Part shown: positions 11,236-21,000 of the stretch, piece after piece
How the letters are laid out: each line of letters opens with the position of its first letter
Numbering within the stretch: the stretch's first letter is position 1
Origin: Forficula auricularia
Taxonomy: Eukaryota > Arthropoda > Insecta > Dermaptera > Forficulidae
Length of the DNA: 64,000 bases
Direction: 5' to 3'
Assembly: GCA_024734495.1 (NCBI GenBank)
Contig: JALMQS010000187.1
Span: 18,414,455-18,478,454, forward strand
Program-made: the position numbers and the translations under genes
The notes under the pieces: model-generated
Told to the model about the DNA's origin: nothing
What the model saw: the letters and a program-made list of their open reading frames with translations, nothing else
Database searches by the model: none

Positions 11236-11344
11236 AGCCGTTCAACGCTTCTTCCATATGCAAAGCCCTGAATTTTTCTTGGAGGACTTTTTGAAGCTTA
11301 TCAAGCGATATGACAAATGTCTCAACGTACTCGTACGAGAATAA
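11236..11344 (+). pseudogene. Second mariner transposase C-terminus, opposite strand
   Basis: The plus strand reads VQRFFHMQSPEFFLEDF and KLIKRYDKCLNVLVRE with a stop at 11342-11344. It is homologous to the minus-strand tail at 10603-10719 but keeps the frame that the other copy has lost. It differs at several residues and at the last few codons. It therefore derives from a related but distinct mariner copy, fused tail-outward to the first. Confidence 0.8.
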
Positions 11345-11605
11345 TAAAATAAAGGTATGTCATATCTTTAATGTCTCATTCTATTTTTTGACTTTCATAC
11401 ACAACTCTGACCACAGTCGACAGGGGAAACTTATTTTTCAACTCCTCCTCGTATTTGGGAATCAAGTGGTTCGACACTTCTCAATTTTTACCCGTGGGTA
11501 TCGATATTGGGACTTAGGAGTATTATTGATATTATCTCATCGGAGCACATGCCTGAATAGTATTTATACAAGTTTAATAACTTTTAAGGAGTTAGGTGTT
11601 GGTTC

Positions 11606-11950
11606 TAGGTGAAACATTTTAATATAATAATAAAACTTGAGCAAGATGCGAGGTAGGTTTCACAAAAAAGAAATAAAACAAAATTGAGTTTTGAATTCGA
11701 TATATTTCGGGGGTTAGCCCATCATCAGGAGTCAAAGTAAACTGATTATACAATGGAAAAATAATTTTACAAATAATTTTTTTTTTTTAATATTTCTTGA
11801 AATGTATGTGGTGAGGGGAAAGTAGGGGTAAGAGGGCTCACCCCCGAAATATATCGAATTCAAAACTCAAATTTTTTTTATTTCTTTTTTGTGAAACCTA
11901 CTTCGCATCTTGCTCAAGTTTTATTATTATATTTATACAAGTTCTTCGTT
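11606..11950. mobile_element. Inverted Penelope-like element ends (HHR-like core)
   Basis: Arms of about 95 bp (11623-11715 and 11837-11932) are inverted, sharing CGAAATATATCGAATTC and TTTTTTGTGAAACCTAC. On the minus strand of the left arm, CTGATGATGGG-CTAA-CCCCCGAAATA resembles the hammerhead core (CTGATGA ... GAAA) found at the ends of Penelope-like elements. Helices I and III pair poorly here. A GIY-YIG-bearing element with a better motif lies at 46.2-46.9 kb. No coding part remains. Confidence 0.5.
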
Positions 11951-13348
11951 TTGGAAATACAGACCACAACGATCTTCTATTCTTGATTTAACCTGGGCGT
12001 TTGAATCCAGATGACAGACAAACTGAAAAAGCATTTTATTAAAACTTTTTGTTGAAGACCATCTTTTTCACAAAAAAATATAGGTATATTTATCAACAAA
12101 GCCCTTATAAAGTTCTGCATCCATAAATTTAGATATATTTATTTATTTTTTAATTTAGAACGGTCTATTTTAGACGAATTATTTTTATTGTTTACGTTTA
12201 ATTCAGTTCCCTTTTCAATATCCTTAACGTTTATATCAGTATGGGGTGAACCCTGTAGCCCCGGGTCACCCATCATCTTCAATTTTTCTTCTCCCTTATG
12301 TAAAAATTGTTAATTAACTTCAATTTATTAGATAAAATGGAACCATTATTTATAATTTGGAAATAAAATTGACTTGAATTCGGACGTGAAAAGAGACTAT
12401 TTTGATGTAACTGTTCTCATTGAATGCTCATGTTCAAACTAGAAAGTGGAACAAACTAATAAACACTTATTAAAATATAAAACACATCGTTTTGATCACA
12501 GTAATTCTTTTAATAAAATTTCCGACCCCAAAAGCTTTAATTCATAAACTGAAAAACAATCATGTGTGGTAATTAATTTTCTAATAGCGTATTCGACTTA
12601 ATGCATTTGCACCGCACTCGGGAATATCTGAGCATGCAGTTTAAAATTGCTATTTAAAAATATCAAATGCGCATTCTCAATACACCTGAGACTCCTGAGA
12701 GAGGCGCGAATGCATCAACTTAAAAATCGTTTCGTTTCCAGAAAGGGTGGAAAAATCTTTAAATTGTGTTACAAGTTTCTAGAACGCCGATCATTTCCTA
12801 TATAATTGCTAGGAGTTAAACGTAAACCCGTCGTTCTTTTCAAACAACATTTCACATCTAGTATTCATACTCAACCATAGGCACTTTAAGCTATTTTAGC
12901 TCTATAACTTAAGTGAAAAAGATAGATCGCAGCATGATATGTTTTTTTAAATAAAAATAATGCACTTTTATACTATAATTCTACGTTTCAGCTTAATTAA
13001 TTAAAAGGTTATCAATTAAATCAATTAATTTAAAGTGAATAAATTAGTAATCGTAGATTGCATCCTGATCCAAATGATTTGATATACAGATACAAATGAA
13101 TCGTATTGAATTTAATTACTCTGTTTAATTACTCTTCGGGGCAAATGAATGTTTCTTGTATTATTCATAGAAGGAAATGTCGCAATGTTTATTTATTCAA
13201 TAGACTATGCTGAATTGCCTGATTACTTTTTACATGGCAAAAGGGAGAGTGGGAAATAGAAAGCAATTGCATCAAAATTCTTTGAACAATACCTAATGGT
13301 GTGACACTCTCTCTCTATAGACATAATATATACCTACATATATATAGG
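11951..13348. other. AT-rich non-coding interval
   Basis: No gene is seen. A GC-rich hairpin (GGGTGAACCC ... GGGTCACCC) lies near 12245-12272. Other sequence is AT-rich without recognisable features. Confidence 0.45.
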
Positions 13349-14079
13349 TTAACGTTAGATGAACGCGAAAGTTAAAACTTTTTATCAGGTCACTGCCCTA
13401 TTTTGGTGCAATTGGGACCTGATTCGTTTTGATACTGAACCAAGAGTTGAAAAAAGATAGGACCCATCCGGGTATGATCCGGCATCCTCTGCGTTAAGCC
13501 CGCAAATGCCTTTTCCATTTAAGCGATGGATCCCCGAATAGGTCATATAATCAAATTTTATATATATTCAACTCCTTAGTTCAGACGCGTATTCAACTAT
13601 TTTCCTAATAGTATGGTTCTTATAAATTTGCTATAAAGTCCATCTGTCTGATTCTTTGGGGAATCGAAACAGATGAATTATTGTTCGAATATTCAATAAT
13701 AAATTTTATTTGGAATGTTTAATGTTAACGTTAGATGAACGCGAAAGTTAAAACTTTTTTGTTGAATATATATAAAATCTGATTATATGACCTATTCGAG
13801 GATCCATCGCTTAAATGGAAAAGGGATTTGCGGGCTTAACGCAGAGGATGCCGGATCATACCCGGCTGGGTCCTATCTTTTTTCAACTCTTGGTTCAGTA
13901 TCAAAACGAATCAGGTCCCAATTGCACCAAAATAGGGCAGTGACCTGATAAAAAGTTTTAACTTTCGCGTTCATCTAACGTTAACATTAAACATTCCAAA
14001 TAAAATTTATTATTGAATATTCGAACAAAATTCATCTGTTTCGATTCCCCAAAGAATCAGACAGATGGACTTTATAGCA
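13349..14079. repeat. Compound palindrome with arms of 225 bp and about 130 bp
   Basis: Arm A (13349-13573, starting TTAACGTTAGATGAACGCGA) is inverted at 13761-13984. A second segment B (13630-13758, starting GCTATAAAGTCCATCTGTC) is inverted at about 13951-14079, and B itself ends with the first 35 bases of A. The right half is thus one continuous unit, while the left half has its parts rearranged. Few mismatches were seen. GC content is higher than surroundings. No open frame. Confidence 0.82.
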
Positions 14080-14387
14080 TATATAGATATTGGGGATCAA
14101 AAGAATTAATGAAAAAATTTCCTTTTTATATAAATAATTGAATGGATCAAATTAGTAATGAGAAAGATCTCTGTATATATATATACAGGACGTAACAAAA
14201 ATGTCGGCCAGTATTTCAAGAACTTATTCTACTTATTGAAATGAGTCTAAAAGTTTATCTGAACACCTCTGCTATCTCGCTTCTTAATATTTATATCTGT
14301 CTGTCAGTTTGTGTATTTTTAGTAAAATTCAATCTCAAGAACGGGTTAAGTTTTTTAATGAAATTTATTATACTTGTAAATATCAAC

Positions 14388-14465
14388 AAAAGCCACCCCA
14401 ATCAAAACTCCCACCACTAAAAGAACAATTCTTACAACTCTTATTAATTCATCATGTAATGACAA
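14388..14465 (-). pseudogene. ND1: Nuclear mitochondrial insert: ND1 start fragment
   Basis: Directly after the tRNA-Leu on the minus strand, the invertebrate mitochondrial code gives a frame starting at TTG (14465) and including ELMSVVSIVLLVVGVLIGVAF-like residues, with AGA read as Ser and ATA as Met. This resembles the first membrane segment of NADH dehydrogenase subunit 1, just before the conserved LERKV. Homology ends after GVAF, at about 14388. The order tRNA-Leu(CUN) then ND1 on one strand is standard in arthropod mitochondria. Only about 26 codons are present, so it is non-functional. Confidence 0.68.
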
Positions 14466-14466
14466 T

Positions 14467-14531
14467 ACAACCTGCAACACCCGTTGCATTCGTAGATTCT
14501 AAATCTACAGCACTTATTCTGCCAAGGTTGC
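14467..14531 (-). tRNA. trnL1: Mitochondrial-type tRNA-Leu(UAG) in a nuclear insert
   Basis: The 65-nt segment folds as a cloverleaf. The acceptor pairs GCAACCT with AGGTTGT. The D arm pairs GCA with TGC. The anticodon stem GTAGA/TCTAC holds the loop TTTAGAA (anticodon TAG). The T stem pairs GCAAC with GTTGC around a short loop. The lack of a conserved D-loop GG and the short T loop mark it as mitochondrial, not a nuclear tRNA. All stems are intact, so the transfer may be fairly recent or the tRNA was captured whole. It is unlikely to be used in the nucleus. Confidence 0.75.
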
Positions 14532-14572
14532 TTGCTTTTTATGTCTATTAACTTTTTCCATTCAAAAAAACA

Positions 14573-14631
14573 TAAATTTGATCGTCTCCAATCAAAGCTC
14601 CGGGTTGCCCCAATTCCGCTCGAATCAGTAA
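14573..14631 (-). pseudogene. COX1: Nuclear mitochondrial insert: COX1 fragment
   Basis: The minus strand reads LLIRAELGQPGALIGDDQIY, a strongly conserved stretch of cytochrome c oxidase subunit I. It breaks off after about 20 codons. COX1 is normally far from tRNA-Leu(CUN)/ND1 in mitochondrial DNA, so two separate mitochondrial pieces were joined here, with about 40 bp (14532-14572) of unassigned filler between them. The GC level is above that of the surrounding nuclear DNA. Confidence 0.85.
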
Positions 14632-14639
14632 ATGAATTG

Positions 14640-16367
14640 CATTTATTTCTTTATATATTTATATAGGATTTTTCATTAATATTCGATATGTTTGTTTACC
14701 TCAATAGATCAATATATAAACGGGAATTTTAATTCACTTTTAGATTTATTATATTTTCATCAAAAAGAATAAAAATTCGTATTGTTAAATACATTTTATA
14801 CATTTTGAAATTTTAATATCACCACCGGAAGTTGATTTTATTATCACAAGTTTCGAATGACAGATTTTAATTATGTAGATATTGAAATGATAAATTGAAA
14901 ATGGAAAAAGTACATATGTTTCAACGCGAGTATTTGAAATATAATATTAAATAAATATCCCTCACTAGATATAATTTAAAATAAATATACCTAATATATA
15001 CAATAGATTTAATAAACTCAATTTTAAAAACAGCTTGAAATAAAATTCAGGGAAGAAGATTATATATTAATTATATATTATATTATATATTAAATTATTA
15101 TGTCGTGTGGTATTTGTTTCTTGATTATATTTTTATTTTGTCGATAATTTTGATTCCAAACTATTTAGATGATGATTATTTTTTTTATTTAACTACAGTT
15201 CACGAAATGATTTGCCATTAGAAGTATTTTAATTAGTCTTAGTGTAAAAATCCTTGGTGGGATTCAAAGAATCTCTTTAGGCCTTAATACTATCTACCCA
15301 ATTAAATTATTCGAGAAAAATGTAATCAAAGAACAATCAGAATGTTGCACGATTTTTCAAACATTTGATTTGTAATTCAATTTATTTAATTTTTTGATAG
15401 ATATACCTAACTCCAAATACATAAATAGATAAATAAATTGCAATTTTAATTAATCAACGCGTGTGTATGTAGACGAGCAGAGATTGGGCTTTTAAATCCC
15501 CACTGCCCCCTCCCCCCACCTAAATCTCCCACAAACCCCATTTCAGTGAGGTGGGGTCATTTGTCCTCGCTTACATTCAAAGTAATTAATTAAGGCAATC
15601 TATAACTTAGCAGATAATCTAATTGGTTGGCTGGTTTGTAAATGCATTCATTCTATTTCCAGGAGTAAATACCAATTAACTGCGTTAGAATTTTTCAAAA
15701 CCAAATATAAATTAAATTATACAACCAATTCATCGGAAATTCCAAACATCTCACGAAATTAAATGATCGTTTAGAAAATACGAACAAATATCCATTAAAT
15801 GTGTTTATAAAACGAAAATTATATATATATAAAGTGTATATATGTTAGTTAGATTTAGTGAAAAAATATTATATATTAACGAATTGTTTTAAAAAGTTTG
15901 ATTTAGTAATGCATTCATTACAAATTAGTTTTTCATGATATAATATCTACTAATGCAGTAATAGGCTTAAATTTTAACTAAATTTTTGTTTTAATCGAAC
16001 CTAGTTCATTTATAATTAATTTTAAACTTGCGTGGTACAATTATTTAAAATTAAATTTTTATCTTTATTGTTAATATGAATTTTATTTTTCCATTTATTT
16101 AACTTATTTAATAATATAATCCACAGGATTTCTCACCCTATGGTCCTTATATATGTTATTTTTTTTTTAATTGAAAAAAACAGAACTAATTAAATAATAC
16201 TCAAATAATCAGTATTTGTCAGGAGGTAAATAAACTTTCTAAAATACGGATTTCCATTCCCTTGGGTACATGATACATGTGCCATGGCCATGACTAAGAA
16301 CAGATAGAATATTTTTAATAAAATACAGTGAAGATGACCAACCCGTCAAAATTATAGTCTCTAACAA

Positions 16368-16369
<2 letters not shown>
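14640..16369. other. AT-rich non-coding interval
   Basis: No gene or bounded repeat is seen. A TATA-rich run lies at 15060-15105, and a C-rich tract near 15496-15540 (G-rich on the minus strand) stands out from the AT background. Confidence 0.45.

Positions 16370-16420
<51 letters not shown>
16370..16420. repeat. (TA)n microsatellite
   Basis: About 25 uninterrupted TA units. It abuts the LINE-like repeat that follows, a common arrangement for RTE-type ends. Confidence 0.9.
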
Positions 16421-16421
<1 letters not shown>

Positions 16422-16812
16422 CTAGCTGACACCCGGGCCTAGTTTGGAAAATAAATTGAAAATGCAAATAATTATAGAATAGCTATTAAAACAGTAAATA
16501 AATCTATATATAAATTGTTCCCTTAGCCCAAAATAATATTGACAGTTGAAAGAATTCCAAAAAGCTAATATCGGCCATCTTGTTTGTTTGCTTTTATCCC
16601 CCCCCCCAGAGAGGCGCTGGAGTTGTTTCCTCGAAAAAATATTTTTTACATGTCACAGATGTGATATCTATAAAAACACTATATATAAAAACACCCGTGT
16701 ATTTGAATGGAATGTTGTGTCAAAATTTCAAAGAAATCGGTGAAGAACTTTCGGAGATCCTTCAACGTATCACTTAAGCGTAACAGTACATTTTTATTTA
16801 TATATAAATGTA
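16421..16812. mobile_element. RTE-like retroelement remnant
   Basis: It begins ACTAGCTGACACCCGGGCCT and ends with AATTTCAAAGAAATCGGTGA, then CATTTTTATTTATATA. From memory, the opening ACTAGCTGACCCGGGC and the closing TTTCAAANAAATCGGT string are typical of RTE-type LINE ends dispersed in insect genomes. Two overlapping 65-codon frames here (16546-16777) are chance frames. A related opening (ACTAGCCAATCCCGTGC) appears near 62600. Confidence 0.5.
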
Positions 16813-17017
16813 TGGTCCATGCTGTGGATGGGGCGCATCCCTAAAATTTTGAACATTTAGATTTAGAGTATTTCCATAAATATATAAGGTCGACTTCAAA
16901 ATTTCAGGATGATCTTTAAATTTTCAAATTATTAACCGTTATTTCAAATATTTCTATAAAAAACATTTTTTGTTTTGAAAAGTATAATAGCTCTCGAAAT
17001 GAAATAAAATTGTTGCA

Positions 17018-17610
17018 TAGTTTCAAGGGGCAATTAAAATAAATGAAGGTTTGAAGTCTCTGCCTGGTGTATATCTTTCAGTTCAAGCAGGTCAAAGATA
17101 AGTCCAGACGAGTTTTAGTCGATTAAAAATTGTTCTCGCTGGGGAACTATTAAAATAGAAATAATACAAAAAAGGAATAAATAAAAATGATTCCGGAATC
17201 TTTGGAATAATTCATTTCTAAAAACTCTCAATATATAAGATCGGAAATAACTAGGAGTGCTATAGACGAGTCATAGCTTGGTTAAAGCAATAAAATTGGG
17301 AGAAATTGAAGATTTTCTTATAGGACAGGCTGATTCATTGTGGAAGATGATCGATTTCCATCTCTGTGACTGTGGAGTTTAAGTCACAAGATTTAATTTC
17401 TGACTCCTACCTCACTCACACAAAACAGTATCCGTTTGGGGCGAAGGTCCCAAAATTTATTTTTAAAAAATCTATTGTTCAATTTGATAAATAACGAAAA
17501 CGATTTCGTATTCGTTGAAATTTGCAAAAAAAGCAAAGATTAGAATGAGATTTCAAAAAATGAAGGATACTTTTTGGACATCATCCCCTGGTTGAAAAGT
17601 CACCAACTGC
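17018..17610. repeat. Dispersed repeat R1, copy 2 (inverted relative to 1.75-2.34 kb)
   Basis: The complement of the first copy, with the shared strings AGTTCAAGCAGGTCAAAG, TTATAGGACAGGCTGATTC and CAGTATCCGTTTGGGGCGA. Small gaps and substitutions distinguish the copies. Confidence 0.75.
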
Positions 17611-17929
17611 CAGGGTGTTTTTTTGAAGCAAAAATTTTTATTCAAAAATCTTGTAAAAACTTGTGTTTTACTTTATCGGATTCCAATTAGGCTCATTTTG
17701 TAGGGGATAAAATTTACTTCAAAAACGTCTACTTATCATTCATTGAACTCAAATAGTTTAGTAGTAATAAGTCATAAAAATTGACTTTTCAGTAAAATTT
17801 GTTTATAATTGCATTTATTGGCCAAATATTTATTCAAAAACTTGTTAAACAGAAAAATTCAAATAAAAAACTGATGGGAATTTAATACTTTGAACAAAAA
17901 TGATTTTAGTTACTATTGAGTTACGAGCT

Positions 17930-18010
17930 TTTCGTGCGTGCCTTCGGCACGCCCTCGAAGCTCAGCACTCCGGGCTGATGGCCTGGCGGGCGGCGTCTCG
18001 GTCCAAAAAT
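17930..18010. other. GC-rich patch with a perfect hairpin
   Basis: An 80-bp patch is far richer in GC than its neighbours. It contains the perfect stem GCGTGCC-TTC-GGCACGC and then CTCCGGGCTGATGGCCTGGC. Origin unknown; it could be part of a dispersed element or horizontally acquired DNA. Confidence 0.5.
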
Positions 18011-18055
18011 TTTATTCCTTCTTAAAAAACCACACTCCAAATGTAGGCCTATACT

Positions 18056-21000
18056 AAAGAATATCGACTTGAAATTGATAATTTGGTATTTTTTTTAAAT
18101 ATTTGATCTGAATAGTGAATGTGAATCTGTCAGTATGTTTGTTTGACACTCCTAGAGAATACTAATTAGGTTGTTGTATTTTAAATATCTCCATGCAATA
18201 ATTAAAATTATTTTTTCCAAAATATTTAATACTTTCCCGCGATATAGTTAATCCTTCCGGGACTCTGGGTATATAATAGGGTGAGCCATGGTTTAATCTC
18301 AATTAAAATATCGACTTGAAATTTAAATTTTTTTTTTTTTTTTAATATTTCCTCTAAATAGTGAATCTGAATCTGTTTGTATGTTAGTTTGACCCGCCTA
18401 GAGAATACTAATTAGGTTGTTGTATTTTAAATATCTCCATGGAATAATTAAAATTCCTTTTTTGTCAAAATATTTAATACTTTCTCGCGAAATACTTAAT
18501 CCTTCCGTGTCTCTGGGTATATAATAGGGTGGGCCATGGCTTGGACTCAAATAGAATATCTACTTGAAATTGATAATTTAGTATTTTATTTTAAATATTT
18601 GGTCTGAATAGTGAATGTGAATCTCTCAGTATGTTTGTTTGACCCTCCTAGAGAATACGTATTAGGTTGTTGTATTTTAAAATCTTCAATTAAAATTACT
18701 TTTTGTCAAAATATTTAATACTTTCCCTCGTAAGACTTAATCCTTCCAGGTCTCTGGGTATATAATAGGGTGAGCCATGGCTTGATCTCAAATAAAATAT
18801 CGACTTGAAATTGATAATTTGTTATTTTTTGTATTAATATTTTGTCTGGATAGTGAATGTGAATCTGTCTGTATCTTTGCTTGACCCCCCTAGAGAATAC
18901 TAATTAGGTTGTTGTATTTTAAATATCTCCATGGAATAATTAAAATTACTTTCTTGAAATATTTAATTCTTTTCCCGCGATATAGTTAATCCTTCTGTGA
19001 TCTCAAATAAAATATCGACTTGAAATTGATAATTTGGTATTTTTTTTAAATATTTGGTCTGAATAGTGAATGTGAATCTGTCAGTATGTTTGTTTGACCC
19101 TCCTAGAGAATACGTATTAGGTTGTTGTATTTTATATTCTTCATGGAATAATAAAAATTACTTTTTTCTCAAAATATTTAATACTTTCCCGCGAAATACT
19201 TAATCCTTCCGGGTCTCTGTGTATATAATAGGGTGAGCCATGGCTTGATCTCAAATAGAATATCGACTTGAAATTGATAATTTGGTATTTTTTGTGTTAA
19301 TATTTTGTCTGGATAGTGAATGTGAATCTGTCTGTATCTTTGCTTGACCCCCCTAGAGAATACTAATTAGGTTGTTGTATTTTATATATCTTCATGGAAT
19401 AATTAAAATTACTGTTTTGTCAAAATATTTAATACTTTCCCAAGAAATACTTAATCCTTCCGGGTCTCTGTGTATATAATAGTGTGAGCCATGTCTTGAT
19501 CTCAAATAGAATATCGACTTGAAATTGATAATTTGGTTTTTTTTTTTAAATATTTGGTCTGAATAGTGAATCTGAATCAGTCTGTTTGTTTGACTCCCCT
19601 GAGAATACTAATTATGTTATTATTAATCAAATATCTCCAATTTTTTTTTTTAATATTTCTTCATAAATAGTGAATCTGAATCTGTCTGTATGTTTTTTGA
19701 CCCGCCTAGAGAATACTAATTAGGTTGTTGTATTTTAAATATCTCCATGGAATAATTAAAATTCCTTTTTTGTCAAAATATTTAATACTTTCTCGCGAAA
19801 TACTTAATCCTTCCGTGTCTCTGGGTATATAATAGGGTGGGCCATGGCTTGGACTCAAATAGAATATCGACTTGAAATTGATAATTTGACAATATATTTT
19901 AAATATTTGGTCTGACTAGTGAATGTGAATCTGTCAGTATGTTTGTTTGACCCTCCTAGAGAATACGTATTACGTTGTTGTATTTTAAATTCTTCATGGA
20001 ATAACTAAAATTACTTTTTTCTGAAAATATTTAATACTTTCCCGCGAAATACTTAATCCTTCCAGGTCTCTGGGTATATAATAGGGTGAGCCATGGCTTG
20101 ATCTTAGATAGAATATCGACTTGAAATTGATAATTTGGTATTTTTTTTTAAATATTTGATCTGAATAGTGAATGTGAATATGTCAGTATGTTTGTTTGAC
20201 ACTCTTAGAGAATACTAATTAGGTTGTTGTATTTTAAATATCTCCATGGAATAATTAAAATTATTTTTTGCAAAATATTTAATACTTTCCCGCGATATAG
20301 TTAATCCTTCTGGGACTCTGGGTATATAATAGGGTGAGCCATGGTTTAATCTCAATTAAAATATCGACTTGAAATTTAAATTTTTTTGTTTTTTAATATT
20401 TCCTCTAAATAGTGAATCTGAATCTGTTTGTATGTTAGTTTGACCCGCCTAGAGAATACTAATTAGGTTGTTGTATTTTAAATATCTCCATGGAATAATT
20501 AAAATTCCTTTTTTGTCAAAATATTTAATACTTTCTCGCGAAATACTTAATCCTTCCGTGCCTCTGGGTATATAATAGAGTGGGCCATGGCTTGGACTCA
20601 AATAGAATATCTACTTGAAATTGATAATTTGGTATTTTATTTTAAATATTTGGTCTGAATAGTGAATGTGAATCTATCAGTATGTTTGTTTGACCCTCCT
20701 AGAGAATACGAATTACTTTTTTGTCAAAATATTTAATACTTTCCCTCGTAATACTTAATCCTTCCAGGTCTCTGGGTATATAATAGGGTGAGCCATGGCT
20801 TGATCTCAAATAAAATATCGACTTAAAATTGATAATTTGTTATTTTTTGTGTTAATATTTTGTCTGGATAGTGAATGTGAATCTGTCTGTATCTTTGCTT
20901 GACCCCCCTAGAGAATACTAATTAGGTTGTTGTATTTTAAATATCTCCATGGAATAATTAAAATTACTTTCTTGTCAAAATATTTAATATGATCTCAAAT

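Larger units (their letters stand above)
10505..11451 (-). mobile_element. Internally deleted mariner-type element with duplicated 3' end
   Basis: The element runs from CGAGGAGGAGTTG to its complement CTCCTCCTCG and is flanked by TA on both sides (10503-10504 and 11452-11453), the target duplication of Tc1/mariner elements. Length is 947 bp against about 1.3 kb for a complete mariner. The outer arms (10505-10719 and 11236-11451) are inverted copies of about 215 bp. They include not just terminal repeats but the transposase C-terminus and 3' UTR, so both ends are versions of the 3' end. The element is non-autonomous. Confidence 0.88.

Noticed and set aside
12245..12272. GC-rich hairpin as a bacterial-type terminator
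   Set aside because: No T-tract in the right place and no gene upstream; the window is eukaryotic.
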